Shown piece after piece: positions 7,519 to 16,231 of a DNA stretch of 64,000 nt. The stretch's first letter is position 1, and each line of letters starts with the position of its first letter. The stretch lies in assembly GCF_049671645.1 (NCBI RefSeq), contig NZ_JBATVG010000027.1, forward strand, positions 118,069-182,068. The letters are read 5' to 3'. Origin of the DNA: Castellaniella sp049671645 (GTDB lineage: Bacteria > Pseudomonadota > Gammaproteobacteria > Burkholderiales > Burkholderiaceae_B). A program made the translations under genes and the position numbers. The notes beneath the pieces are model-generated. The model had not been told where the DNA came from and did no database searches. It worked only from the letters and a program-made list of their open reading frames with translations.

Positions 7519-8005
7519 TGCGCCATTCACCGCTTTTACCTCCGGATTTGTAGACCAGCCGGACCTGATCGATCACGATGCCCTTGTCGGCGGCCTTGCA
7601 CATGTCATAGACGGTCAGGGCCGCCACGGTGCAGGCGGTCATGGCTTCCATTTCGACGCCGGTCTGGTGGCTGGTGCGGCAGGTGCTGCGGATCGTCAGG
7701 GTGTGGCGGGCGTCGTCGGCGCTGAAATCCACCCCCACGAAGCTGAGCGGCAGGCTGTGGCACAAGGGGATCAGCTCGGCGCAGCGCTTGGCGGCCAGAA
7801 TCCCGGCGACGCGGGCGGTGTTCAAGACTTCGCCCTTGGCGTTGGCCTGGGCGGAGAGGAGTTTCCAGGCATGCGGACTGAGCCGTACCTGGCCTTCGGC
7901 GATGGCGGTGCGGGCCGTGGCGGCCTTGGCGCCGACGTCGACCATGCGGACCTGGCCGTTTTCATCCAGATGCGTCAGACTGGGGGACACTTCGGTTTCG
8001 TTCAT
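7511..8005 (-). CDS. moaC: Cyclic pyranopterin monophosphate synthase MoaC
   Basis: MoaC rearranges the MoaA product into cyclic pyranopterin monophosphate. The protein has 164 residues, with the family motifs MVDVGAKAAT, PLCHSLPL, TGVEMEAMTA, TVYDMCKAADK and the C-terminal KSGGKSG. The catalytic Lys and Asp positions in the last two motifs are intact. It is the first gene of the minus-strand Moco operon; its start faces the divergent MFS transporter across 70 bases, which must hold both promoters. No hairpin-rich leader resembling a Moco riboswitch is visible there. Confidence 0.97.
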   Translation of the reverse strand: MNETEVSPSLTHLDENGQVRMVDVGAKAATARTAIAEGQVRLSPHAWKLLSAQANAKGEVLNTARVAGILAAKRCAELIPLCHSLPLSFVGVDFSADDARHTLTIRSTCRTSHQTGVEMEAMTACTVAALTVYDMCKAADKGIVIDQVRLVYKSGGKSGEWRND

Positions 8006-8075
8006 CGTTCTATCATATCGGATATTTCATCCAGGCTGCCGCCGGGGCATGGCGCGGCTTTGACCGGATTTTTCC

Positions 8076-9467
8076 ATGGCCAAGACGATCGGCGCCTTCT
8101 TTTCCCTGTACCTGGCAACTCTGATTCTGCTGCTCAGTTCGGGTTTGTTCAATACCTATCTGGGCTTGCGCCTGACGGAGCAGTCGGTGTCCGAGGTCTG
8201 GGTGGGGGCGATGATCGCGTCCTACTACCTGGGCCTGGTCCTGGGGGCGCGGTTCGGCTACCGCCTGATCATCCAGGTCGGCCACATCCGCACCTATGCG
8301 GCTTGCGCGGCGCTGACCACGATCACTGTCCTGATCATGATCCTGGTCCACGATCTGTGGTTCTGGCTGGCCTTGCGTTTTGTCGCGGGGGTGTCCATGG
8401 TGTGCCTGTTCGTGGCCATCGAGAGCTGGCTCAACGAACAGACGGACAATGCCGCCCGGGGCACGGTGTTCGCCTTTTACATGGTGGCGACCTGCATGGG
8501 CACGGTGCTGGGTCAGCTGGCCCTGGGCCTGTTCCCGGATCTGAACTATCAACCTTTGGTCTTCGTGGCGATCTGCAGCGTGCTCAGCCTGATTCCGATC
8601 ACGCTGACGCGGCGCCTGCACCCGGCCCTGCAGGTCCCTGCGCCGCTGGCCCTGCGCTATTACCTGGCCCGCGTGCCCATGTCCATGACGGTGCTGTTCG
8701 TCGCCGGCATGCTCAACGGTGCCTTCTACGGCCTGGCGCCGGTGTACGGCCTGCAGCACGGCATGGACAACCACCAGGTGGGGGTGTTCCTGGCCGCTTC
8801 CCTGGCCGCCGGGCTGATCTTCCAGTGGCCGCTGGGTTGGCTGGCGGATCGCACCAGCCGGGTGAAACTGATCCGGACCGGCGCCTTGGTCCTGGTATGC
8901 CTCGGGGTGCCGCTGTGGGGCTGGCTGCGGTTCCCCTATCCGGCGCTGGTGGCTTTTTCGGTGGTTCTGGGCATCGTGCAGTTCACGCTCTATCCCATGG
9001 GCACGTCCTTTGCCAATGACAACGTCGATCCTGAACGGCGCGTGGGCCTGAGCGCCCTGCTGTACATGGTCTACGGGGTGGGGGCCTGCCTGGGGCCGCT
9101 GCTGGCCGGACTGCTGATGCGCACCTGGGGCAGCGATGTCTATTTCGTCTTCGTGTCCGCCTGTTCCGCCGTGCTGGTGCTGTTCATCCGGGAGCAGCGC
9201 GTCAAGGGCACCCACGTCAGCCCCGACGCGCCCACGCAGTTCGTGCCCATGGCCGATACGCTGCAAAATGCCCACGTCATGGCGGTGCTCGATCCCCGGG
9301 TCGATATCGAGCTCGACATTTCCCATGACCCCGTCGTGGATGACACATTGCCGGCGGCGGACCCTCTGTCGTCGGCCGCCGATGGCGCTCCGGCGGGATC
9401 AGCGGGGGAAGAGCAGCACGATGGCGGCCAGCGCAAGGCCGATGCCGGCCAGGTTGGTCCGGCTTAG
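8076..9467 (+). CDS. MFS transporter, YcaD-like
   Basis: An inner-membrane transporter of 463 residues with twelve predicted helices, starting MAKTIGAFFSLYLATLILLL. GARFGYRLIIQVGHIRTY resembles the loop 2-3 motif, and WLADRTSRVKLIRTG matches the MFS loop between helices 8 and 9. The overall pattern resembles the YcaD-type MFS subfamily, whose substrates are largely unknown. After the last helix (about residue 372) comes a hydrophilic tail of about 90 residues rich in Asp, Ala and Pro; its final 69 bases overlap the converging EamA gene. Divergent from moaC, but no sequence evidence makes it a molybdate transporter. Confidence 0.85.
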   Translation: MAKTIGAFFSLYLATLILLLSSGLFNTYLGLRLTEQSVSEVWVGAMIASYYLGLVLGARFGYRLIIQVGHIRTYAACAALTTITVLIMILVHDLWFWLALRFVAGVSMVCLFVAIESWLNEQTDNAARGTVFAFYMVATCMGTVLGQLALGLFPDLNYQPLVFVAICSVLSLIPITLTRRLHPALQVPAPLALRYYLARVPMSMTVLFVAGMLNGAFYGLAPVYGLQHGMDNHQVGVFLAASLAAGLIFQWPLGWLADRTSRVKLIRTGALVLVCLGVPLWGWLRFPYPALVAFSVVLGIVQFTLYPMGTSFANDNVDPERRVGLSALLYMVYGVGACLGPLLAGLLMRTWGSDVYFVFVSACSAVLVLFIREQRVKGTHVSPDAPTQFVPMADTLQNAHVMAVLDPRVDIELDISHDPVVDDTLPAADPLSSAADGAPAGSAGEEQHDGGQRKADAGQVGPA

Positions 9468-10322
9468 CCGTTCGCGGAACAGGCCGGCGCCGACCAGCGT
9501 GCCGATCGAAATGACGCCGATGTTCATGGCGGCGAAGACCAGCGTCGGATTGGCCGGGTAGGTCTGGTGGGCGCGGATATAGAAATAGATGTTGCTGAAA
9601 TTCAGCGCCCCGAGCAGGATGCCCGCGGCCAGGCTGCGGGCGTGCCAGTGTGTGCGGCGGATCAGCAGCCACAGGCCCATCAGGACGGCGGCCAGGGCGA
9701 AGCTCAGCAGCAGCGTGCTGGTAAAGCCGGCTCCGGCGCGGGCCATCTGCTTGAACAGGATGTCGATCGTGCCGTAGCCCGCCCAGACGCCCAGCAGCGT
9801 CAGCCATGCCAGGCGGCCCTTGTGGGCCGTGGCGCCGTGGGGGCCGTCGTCGGACGGCGCCGGGCCGTCGGACAGCATGTCCGTTCGCGCGTCGGCCCGG
9901 GCCGGTGCGCTGGCCGGGCGGCGCAGCAGGCACGCCAGCGCGCCCAGGGCCAGCAGGATGCCCAGGCCCTTCAGACCGGACAGCGCTTCGTGGAACACCA
10001 GGAAGGCCGCCAGGATCGGAATGACCAGGGACAGGCGCTGGGCGGTGTCGCTCAGCACGATTCCGGCCTGGCGCACGGCGGCCGCCATGATCAGGAACAC
10101 GGTGGGCAGCAGCACGCCCAGCAGCCCCAGCAGGACCCAGGCGGCCGGCGTTTGTCGCCCCAGCGATTCCAGGGGCGGGCGCAGCAGCCACAGGCACAGC
10201 ACGCAGGCGGTGACGTAGTTCATGGCGATGGCCTGCTCGATGCGCACCTGGCAGCGCCGGGCAAGCTTCAGGAACACGGACACCATCACGCTGAAGGTGA
10301 TGCTCAGGATCAAAGTATGCAT
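9399..10322 (-). CDS. EamA/DMT family transporter
   Basis: An inner-membrane protein of 307 residues with ten predicted helices arranged as two five-helix halves, the EamA (DUF6) duplication. The halves are joined by a charged loop of about 40 residues near 138-165. The second half contains the conserved-type NFSNIYFYIRAHQTYPANPTLVF and ends in LAAIVLLFPR. Family members export amino acids, nucleotides or other metabolites; the substrate cannot be assigned. It lies between the MFS gene (69-base convergent overlap) and bioB, whose stop is only six bases from this start, so it may be cotranscribed with bioB. Confidence 0.85.
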   Translation of the reverse strand: MHTLILSITFSVMVSVFLKLARRCQVRIEQAIAMNYVTACVLCLWLLRPPLESLGRQTPAAWVLLGLLGVLLPTVFLIMAAAVRQAGIVLSDTAQRLSLVIPILAAFLVFHEALSGLKGLGILLALGALACLLRRPASAPARADARTDMLSDGPAPSDDGPHGATAHKGRLAWLTLLGVWAGYGTIDILFKQMARAGAGFTSTLLLSFALAAVLMGLWLLIRRTHWHARSLAAGILLGALNFSNIYFYIRAHQTYPANPTLVFAAMNIGVISIGTLVGAGLFRERLSRTNLAGIGLALAAIVLLFPR

Positions 10323-10328
10323 GGCGGC

Positions 10329-11318
10329 TCAGGAAAGGGAAGCGTGGGCGGCCGTCGGCATGGGCACCAGGCCCAGGCGCTGGAACAGACGGGCGTCGGC
10401 CTCTGCGCGCGGGTTGGGTGTGGTCAGCAGCTGTTCGCCGTGAAAGATCGAATTGGCGCCGGCCATGAAGCACAGAGCCTGGGTGCTGTCGTGCATCGAT
10501 TCCCTGCCGGCCGACAGGCGCACTACGGTCTTGGGCATGACGATGCGGGTGACGGCGATGGTGCGCACGAATTCCAGAGGATCCAGATCGGGCGCGTCCG
10601 CCAGCGGGGTGCCGGGCACTTTGACCAGCTGGTTGATGGGCACGGATTCGGGGTAGGGATCCAGATTGGCCAGGGCGGCGATCAGGCCGGCGCGGATTTC
10701 GCGCGATTCCCCCAGGCCGACGATGCCGCCGCAGCAGACCTTCAGGCCTGCGTCGCGCACGCGTTGCAGTGTTTGCAGGCGATCGTCGTAGGTCCGGGTG
10801 TGGATGATCTCGCCGTAATATTCCGGCGCCGTGTCCAGATTGTGGTTGTAGTAGTCCAGGCCGGCGGCCTTCAGGCGCTCGGCCTGGCCGGGCTTCAGCA
10901 TGCCCAGCGTGACACAGGTTTCCATGCCCAGGTCCTTGACCGCCCGCACGTGCTCGATCACGTCATCCAGCTGGCGTTCCGTGGGGGATCGCCAGGCTGC
11001 ACCCATGCAGAACCGTTGCGCGCCCGCTGCCTGGGCCCGCCGCGCGGCTTCCAGCACCTGCGGCAGCGGCATCAAGGGGGCCTGTTCCACCGCCGTCGCG
11101 TAGCGGGCCGATTGCGGGCAATAGGCGCAGTCTTCCGGGCAGGCGCCGGTCTTGATCGACAGCAGGCTGGATTGCTGCACGGCATTGGCCGGGTGGTGCT
11201 GGCGGTGGACGGTCTGCGCTTGCAGCAGCAGGTCATTGAAAGGCAGGGCAAACAGCTCCAGGATCGCTGGACTGGACCAGGCCGGGGCAAGTGTCTCGTG
11301 ACGCAGGCAGGATGACAT
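10329..11318 (-). CDS. bioB: Biotin synthase BioB
   Basis: A radical-SAM enzyme that inserts sulfur into dethiobiotin. The cluster ligands C60-x3-C64-x2-C67 are in TGACPEDCAYC, and YYNHNLDTAPEYY and the later CCGGIVGLGE are diagnostic for BioB. From the ATG at 11318 the protein has 329 residues with cysteine positions close to E. coli BioB. Upstream in-frame starts (ATG 11351, TTG 11378) would add an atypical Ser/Pro-rich leader. No strong Shine-Dalgarno sequence precedes any of them. Upstream lies an AT-rich stretch with an inverted repeat (annotated separately). Confidence 0.96.
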   Translation of the reverse strand: MSSCLRHETLAPAWSSPAILELFALPFNDLLLQAQTVHRQHHPANAVQQSSLLSIKTGACPEDCAYCPQSARYATAVEQAPLMPLPQVLEAARRAQAAGAQRFCMGAAWRSPTERQLDDVIEHVRAVKDLGMETCVTLGMLKPGQAERLKAAGLDYYNHNLDTAPEYYGEIIHTRTYDDRLQTLQRVRDAGLKVCCGGIVGLGESREIRAGLIAALANLDPYPESVPINQLVKVPGTPLADAPDLDPLEFVRTIAVTRIVMPKTVVRLSAGRESMHDSTQALCFMAGANSIFHGEQLLTTPNPRAEADARLFQRLGLVPMPTAAHASLS

Positions 11319-11365
11319 AGGGGCTCGGGGCGAAGAGTGAATAGCGGGCATGGTAGGGGGCCGTC

Positions 11366-11393
11366 TCGCAAATGACAAACTAGAAATTTGCGA
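11366..11393. promoter_or_regulatory. Inverted repeat in the bioB upstream region (candidate operator)
   Basis: TCGCAAAT (11366-11373) and ATTTGCGA (11386-11393) form perfect 8-base arms around a 12-base spacer. They sit 48-75 bases before the chosen bioB start, at the edge of an AT-rich stretch (11379-11460) that stands out from the GC-rich surroundings and probably holds the promoter. The arms match neither the BirA (TTGTAAACC) nor the BioR half-site as I know them. The regulator is unknown. Confidence 0.45.
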
Positions 11394-11532
11394 TCAAAAC
11401 CACACAATTTTTGTTAATTTCTTTTAATTTCATCTTTAATGTCGAGCAATCCGATTGGCGGACGTGAAATCCGGCATCCGTCCTTTGATCCGTGTAAATG
11501 TGAATATTTGTAATGTCGTAAGAACGGATCCG

Positions 11533-12201
11533 TCATGATGATGCGATCCGCAGGACCTGTTCCAAAGGGGGGATGCCGGCTGCGACTCGGGCGATGGCGG
11601 CCGCGTCTACCCGAGGCAGCGGGGGGATCTCGGCCAGGATGCGTGTCTTGCCGAAATGTTCCAGCGCTTCGCGGTTGCCGGGCGATGGCGGGCCGTTCAT
11701 GACGATTCCCATCACGGTCAGGCCGCGTGCGGCCAGAGCCCGCAGGCTGAGCAGAGTATGGTTGATCGTCCCCAGCGTGCTGCGCGTCACCAGGACGATC
11801 GGCAAGCCGAAATGGGCGGCCAGGTCCAGCATCATGTGCTGTTCGTCGATGGGTACGTAGAGTCCGCCTGCGCCCTCGACGACCAGTGGGGTTTTGGTGC
11901 GGGGCAGGCTCAGGCTGATGGGGTCCAGGGTGGCGCCTTCTTCACGCGCTGCCGCCCAGGGGGCCAGTGGCGCCTGCAGGATGCTCGCCGGGGGATGCAG
12001 CCTGTGCCGGCCGGGTTCCAGCAAGGCGGCGACGGTCTCAGTGTCGCCGCAGGCGCTGGCTGCGCCAGTCTGGTAAGGCTTCCAGTAATCGGCATGCCAG
12101 GCCTGGGCCAGGATGGCGGCTGTCAGCGTCTTGCCGACGTCGGTATCCGTGCCGGTCACGAACACCCCGCGTGCGGCGGGCGGGAGCGCGGGGGCGCCCA
12201 T
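11533..12201 (-). CDS. bioD: ATP-dependent dethiobiotin synthetase BioD
   Basis: BioD closes the ureido ring of dethiobiotin from diaminopelargonate, CO2 and ATP. The P-loop GTDTDVGKT lies near residues 17-25, YWKPYQTGA carries the catalytic Lys, and VVEGAGGLYVPI holds the second nucleotide/metal motif. The ATG at 12201 shares one base with the bioC stop (TGATG), which fixes the start and gives 222 residues. It is the third gene of the bioF-bioC-bioD unit. Confidence 0.95.
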   Translation of the reverse strand: MGAPALPPAARGVFVTGTDTDVGKTLTAAILAQAWHADYWKPYQTGAASACGDTETVAALLEPGRHRLHPPASILQAPLAPWAAAREEGATLDPISLSLPRTKTPLVVEGAGGLYVPIDEQHMMLDLAAHFGLPIVLVTRSTLGTINHTLLSLRALAARGLTVMGIVMNGPPSPGNREALEHFGKTRILAEIPPLPRVDAAAIARVAAGIPPLEQVLRIASS

Positions 12202-13040
12202 CACAGGCCCCGGTCGGCGGAGGATCCATCCCGCCGACGCCATAGGCTGAAAGCGATCCGATACGAGCATCGAGCGCCGGATTGTTCGAATACCGCGCAG
12301 ACCTGCTTCAACTGCGCCACGGACAAGGGGCGGCAGTCGGCGTTTGGGGTGGTGGCGCCGATGCCGCGCAGGTGTCGCAGGAAATTCAGGGCGCTGCCGC
12401 ATTCATCGATATAGTGCTTCGTGTGCAGCTGGCTCCGGAATGTTTCGGCAGGCGCTTGCAACTGGTGGACGGACGGGAAGGGGATCGTGGCGGCCTGCAG
12501 GCCCAGCGTTTCGTGGGCGGCACGCCATTCCGCCCAGGTGCCCCGGGTCGGGACTGCGATGGCCAGGCAGCCGCCGGGCGCCAGCAGATCGGCCAGCCGG
12601 ATCATGCCTTGTCCGGGGTCGCGGAACCATTGCACGGCCATGCTGGAACAGATCAGGTCGAACCGCGCGTCGGGCGCCGGATCCTGAGGATGTTCCCCGT
12701 CCATGATCTGGAATCGCGCCGTGCCGCCCAGGCGCACGGATCGTCTGGCTTGCTGGAGCATGGCGGGCGCCAGGTCCGTGATGGTCCAGTCGGCAAGCGG
12801 GATGCGGGCGGCCAGCTTGCGGGTCAGGATGCCGGTGCCGCAACCGATTTCCAGAATGCGGGGTGCTGGCGGCAGCGCCTGTCGGGCGATGTGGTCGAGC
12901 AGGCCGTCCGCCACGCTGTGTTGCACACTCGCGTGCTGGTCGTACCGGGCTGCGGCAGCATCGAATGCTGTTGCGGCATGCCGGGTTTGTCGAGTGGTGG
13001 CAGCGACGTGGCTGGCAGGGGATGGCTGTTTGGGGCTCAT
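12201..13040 (-). CDS. bioC: Malonyl-ACP O-methyltransferase BioC
   Basis: BioC methylates malonyl-ACP so that fatty acid synthesis can build the pimeloyl chain of biotin. The SAM-binding motif LEIGCGTGILTRKL lies near residue 62, ICSSMAVQWF matches the BioC motif after beta strand 4, and the protein has 279 residues. The bioF stop lies three bases before the start at 13040, and its own end touches bioD. Position inside a bio operon separates it from other class I methyltransferases. No bioH is seen in this window, so the methyl esterase must lie elsewhere. Confidence 0.92.
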   Translation of the reverse strand: MSPKQPSPASHVAATTRQTRHAATAFDAAAARYDQHASVQHSVADGLLDHIARQALPPAPRILEIGCGTGILTRKLAARIPLADWTITDLAPAMLQQARRSVRLGGTARFQIMDGEHPQDPAPDARFDLICSSMAVQWFRDPGQGMIRLADLLAPGGCLAIAVPTRGTWAEWRAAHETLGLQAATIPFPSVHQLQAPAETFRSQLHTKHYIDECGSALNFLRHLRGIGATTPNADCRPLSVAQLKQVCAVFEQSGARCSYRIAFSLWRRRDGSSADRGL

Positions 13041-13042
13041 GT

Positions 13043-14248
13043 TCAGGATGCCTGGGCTTGGGAAAGCGCCTGGATGAAGGTGTCGATGTCGGCTGCGGTG
13101 TGGCCGGCGCTGAGGGCGATGCGCAGGCGGCTGGTGCCCTTAGGCACGGTGGGCGGTCGGATGGCAGTCACCTGGATGCCCTGCTGGCGCAGGTGGCGGC
13201 TCAGCGCCAGGGCGCGCCGTTCGTCGCCGATGATGACTGGCACGATGTGCGTGCTGGATGTCCCGGTTTCCAGGCCAAGCGCCTGCAGGCGTGCGCGCAG
13301 CTGTCGGCCGTGGTCGGCCAGCCTGTCGCGTTCGACCTGCATCCCGGGCACGAGGTCCAGGGCGGCGTCGATGGCGCCCAGGACGGCCGGCGGCAGGGCG
13401 GTGGTGTGGATGAAGCCCGAGCAGGTGTTGATCAGGTAATCGCACAGTGCGCGCGAACCGGCGACGTAGGCGCCGAAGCTGCCCATGGCTTTGCTGAACG
13501 TTCCCATGGCCAGGTGGACGCCATCCGGGTTCAGGCCGGACAGCCCCATGCCGCCGGGGCCCAGGACGCCGGTGGCATGCGCCTCGTCCAGATACAGGAA
13601 GGCCCCATGTCTTTCCGCCAGCGCGCTCAGATTCATGAGATCGCATCGATCGCCGTCCATGCTGAAGACGCTTTCAGTCACGATCATCCGGCGCGCTGGC
13701 TTGGCGGCATGCGCCTGGATCAGGTGCTCCAGGTGGTCCAGGTCGTTGTGGCGGAAGCGGATTTCCCGGACGCCTGCGGCTCGGCACCCTTGGTGCAGGC
13801 TGGCGTGCGCCAGGCGATCGACATAGACCTGGGTGTCGCGGCCCAGCAACTGCAGCAGCGCCGGCAGTACGGCCGCATTGGCCTGCCATCCCGACGAAAA
13901 CAGCAGGGCGGCTTCGGCGCTCTTGGCGCGCGCCAGCCTGGTTTCTATGGCAAGTGTGCAGGCTCGTGTGCCGCAGACCAGACGCGAAGCCGTTGACCCG
14001 GCTCCGTAGCGTTGGACGTAGTCGCTGGCCCGATCGATGAGGGTCGGGTGCGATGCCAGACCGAGGTAATCATTGCTGCAGAAGTTCAGTTGCGCTGGCC
14101 CGGCATGGTCGGGCGCGGCTGTGTCGACCGCGATCAGGGCGCGTCGTCGGGACTGTTGCTCGAGCCGGCCCAGGGCGTGCCGGTAGAGCGGCTCGAAAGG
14201 GCTGGAAGGCGGCCTGCCGGCAGCGTGGGAATGAGGCGTCGGGTGCAT
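13043..14248 (-). CDS. bioF: 8-amino-7-oxononanoate synthase BioF
   Basis: A PLP enzyme condensing pimeloyl-ACP/CoA with alanine. The protein has 401 residues with the alpha-oxoamine synthase motifs NFCSNDYLGLASHP, GSTASRLVCGT, YLDEAHATGVLGPGG and the PLP-lysine motif GTFSKAMGSFGAY. It is the first gene of bioF-bioC-bioD, transcribed away from bioA. The intergenic region 14249-14414 is AT-rich and must hold both promoters. Confidence 0.96.
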   Translation of the reverse strand: MHPTPHSHAAGRPPSSPFEPLYRHALGRLEQQSRRRALIAVDTAAPDHAGPAQLNFCSNDYLGLASHPTLIDRASDYVQRYGAGSTASRLVCGTRACTLAIETRLARAKSAEAALLFSSGWQANAAVLPALLQLLGRDTQVYVDRLAHASLHQGCRAAGVREIRFRHNDLDHLEHLIQAHAAKPARRMIVTESVFSMDGDRCDLMNLSALAERHGAFLYLDEAHATGVLGPGGMGLSGLNPDGVHLAMGTFSKAMGSFGAYVAGSRALCDYLINTCSGFIHTTALPPAVLGAIDAALDLVPGMQVERDRLADHGRQLRARLQALGLETGTSSTHIVPVIIGDERRALALSRHLRQQGIQVTAIRPPTVPKGTSRLRIALSAGHTAADIDTFIQALSQAQAS

Positions 14249-14364
14249 GGGAATAATATAGATCGATGCGATTAAATAAAGGAATTAACAGAAGATAAAA
14301 GCAAGATAGATGAACATGAAAGTTAAAAGCAACATCAAGCAATGGTCTTCATCGCCGCGTCTTC

Positions 14365-14383
14365 GGCAGGCATTCTGCCTGCC
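14365..14383 (+). promoter_or_regulatory. Short perfect hairpin in the bioA leader
   Basis: GGCAGGCA (14365-14372), loop TTC and TGCCTGCC (14376-14383) form a perfect 8-base-pair hairpin 31 bases before the bioA ATG, in the bioF-bioA intergenic region. No T-run follows, so it is not a simple terminator. It could be a protein-binding palindrome or an mRNA structure affecting bioA translation. Confidence 0.45.
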
Positions 14384-14414
14384 TCGACAAGGCATTGAAT
14401 AAGCGAAACAAAAT

Positions 14415-15686
14415 ATGACATCGACATCCCCTGCCTGGTTCGACCAGGGATACCCGTACATCTGGCTGCCCTACACCCAGATGAAAACCGCCATGGCACC
14501 GACCCTCGTCCGGGAAACGCGAGACTGCAGGCTCTACTTGAGCGATGGCCGCGTCTTGCTCGATGGACTGGCCTCGTGGTGGACTGCGTGCCACGGCTAT
14601 AACCATCCCCATATCGCCGAATCGGTGCGAAGGCAGCTGGAACGCATGCCGCATGTCATGTTCGGCGGCCTGGTGCATGAGCCGGCGCTCACGCTGGCGC
14701 GGCGTCTGTGCACACTGCTGGGAGCGGGGCTGGATCGGGTGTTTTTTACAGAATCCGGCTCGGTCAGCGTCGAAGTGGCGATGAAGATGGCGATCCAGTA
14801 TTGGCTCAATCAGGGCGAGGACCGGCGGCGCATCGTGTCGTTTCAAGGGGGCTACCATGGCGACACGTTTGGCACCATGGCCGTGTGCGATCCGCAGATC
14901 GGGATGCATGCCGCGTTTCGTGCAACCTTGCCGGGCCAGGATGTCTTGCCGCTGCCTCGGGATGACGAAAGCGAGGCTTCATTGGATGCCGTACTGCGTC
15001 GCCAAGAAGGGCAGGTGGCCGCCTTGCTGGTCGAGCCGCTGGTGCAGGGGGCTGCGGGCATGCGCATGCACGGCCCCGATGTGCTGCGGCGTTTACGCCG
15101 CCTGGCGGACCGTCATGGGGCACTGCTGATTTTCGATGAGATCTTCACCGGTTTCGGGCGGACGGGCACTCTGTTCGCCTTTCAACAGGCGGGGGTTGTT
15201 CCGGACATTCTGACCTTATCCAAGGCCTTGAGTGGCGGCACGCTGCCCCTAGCGGCCACAGTAGCCAGCCAGCGTGTATTCCAGGCCTTCTGGTCCGACG
15301 ATCCCGCGCACGCCTTGATGCATGGTCCGACTTATATGGGCAATGCACTGGCTTGCGCCGCCGCCCATGCGTCTTTGGATCTTTTCGAGCGCGAGCCCAG
15401 GCTGGAGCAGGTGCGAGCGATCGAAACATTGCTGGAAGAAGGGCTGGGGGGGTGTCGTGAACTGCCGTGTGTGCGCTCCGTGCGCGTGAAAGGGGCGATT
15501 GGCGCGGTCGAGTTGCATCGCGCGCCTGATCGCGCTGCCTTGTGTCAGGCCTTTCTGCGGGCTGGCGTGTGGGTGCGCCCCTTGGAGCGCACCGTGTACC
15601 TGACGCCTGCCTTTGTGATGCCGCCGGAAGATGTGCGGCATCTGACGGCGGCGGTCCGCTCGGTCCTGGCCGGCGTGGCTCCATGA
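14415..15686 (+). CDS. bioA: Adenosylmethionine-8-amino-7-oxononanoate aminotransferase BioA
   Basis: A class III PLP aminotransferase converting KAPA to DAPA with SAM as amino donor. WLPYTQMKT near the N-terminus and DGLASWWTACHGYNHP are BioA-specific; FQGGYHGDTFGTM, LIFDEIFTGFGRTG and the PLP-lysine segment LTLSKALSGGTLPLAA follow in order. The protein has 423 residues. It is divergent from bioF with 166 bases between them, as in the E. coli bioA/bioBFCD divergon, but bioB here lies beyond bioD in a separate unit. Confidence 0.96.
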   Translation: MTSTSPAWFDQGYPYIWLPYTQMKTAMAPTLVRETRDCRLYLSDGRVLLDGLASWWTACHGYNHPHIAESVRRQLERMPHVMFGGLVHEPALTLARRLCTLLGAGLDRVFFTESGSVSVEVAMKMAIQYWLNQGEDRRRIVSFQGGYHGDTFGTMAVCDPQIGMHAAFRATLPGQDVLPLPRDDESEASLDAVLRRQEGQVAALLVEPLVQGAAGMRMHGPDVLRRLRRLADRHGALLIFDEIFTGFGRTGTLFAFQQAGVVPDILTLSKALSGGTLPLAATVASQRVFQAFWSDDPAHALMHGPTYMGNALACAAAHASLDLFEREPRLEQVRAIETLLEEGLGGCRELPCVRSVRVKGAIGAVELHRAPDRAALCQAFLRAGVWVRPLERTVYLTPAFVMPPEDVRHLTAAVRSVLAGVAP

Positions 15687-15729
15687 CATTGGGCGATTCC
15701 AGGCGATTAATGAAAATATTCCTGTGCGC

Positions 15730-15758
15730 TTGCACACAAGAAAATTTTCGTGCATAAT
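15730..15758 (+). promoter_or_regulatory. Promoter for the tRNA-Ala/Glu/Asp cluster
   Basis: TTGCAC at 15730-15735 and CATAAT at 15753-15758 are separated by exactly 17 bases and lie about 30 bases before the first tRNA. The stretch between them is AT-rich. Confidence 0.6.
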
Positions 15759-15788
15759 CTCGCTTCTTCGTTGATGAAGACCTTGTTT

Positions 15789-15864
<76 letters not shown>

Positions 15865-15885
15865 AACTTCTTCGATGAATGTCCT

Positions 15886-15961
15886 GTCCCCTTCGTCTAG
15901 AGGCCTAGGACATCACCCTTTCACGGTGAGTACAGGGGTTCGAATCCCCTAGGGGACGCCA
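15886..15961 (+). tRNA. tRNA-Glu (TTC anticodon)
   Basis: A 76-base cloverleaf with encoded CCA. Acceptor arms GTCCCCT/AGGGGAC; anticodon stem TCACC/GGTGA with loop CTTTCAC, giving TTC; T-arm AGGGGTTCGAATCCCCT. It starts 21 bases after tRNA-Ala. Confidence 0.97.
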
Positions 15962-15980
15962 GTTTACCTGGCACCGCTGC

Positions 15981-16057
15981 GGAGCGGTAGTTCAGTTGGT
16001 TAGAATACCGGCCTGTCACGCCGGGGGTCGCGGGTTCGAGTCCCGTCCGCTCCGCCA
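15981..16057 (+). tRNA. tRNA-Asp (GTC anticodon)
   Basis: A 77-base cloverleaf with encoded CCA. Acceptor arms GGAGCGG/CCGCTCC; the anticodon loop in CCGGCCTGTCACGCCGG gives GTC; T-loop GGGTTCGAGTCCC. Last tRNA of the cluster, followed by a terminator. Confidence 0.97.
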
Positions 16058-16070
16058 AAAAATTCAGTGA

Positions 16071-16105
16071 AAAAAAGCACTTACGCTAAGTAGGTGCTTT
16101 TTTTT
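16071..16105 (+). terminator. Rho-independent terminator of the tRNA cluster
   Basis: GCACTTAC and GTAGGTGC pair (one G-U) around the loop GCTAA, flanked by an A-run and a run of eight T residues: a bidirectional-looking intrinsic terminator. The stretch from here to 16231 holds no recognisable gene. Confidence 0.9.
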
Positions 16106-16231
16106 CGCCTCGATTCAAATGCCAAACGGATGCGGATGCGCGTACTCGGGTTTGCCAGATGGCCCGGGTGTGTATCGATCCCGAGGTGGTCCTAGCCCTG
16201 CGGCATGGGGCAGCGCGCGCCATGCCGCCGA

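Noticed and set aside
8006..8075. Molybdenum cofactor riboswitch before moaC
   Set aside because: The 70-base divergent region is too short and lacks the expected stems.
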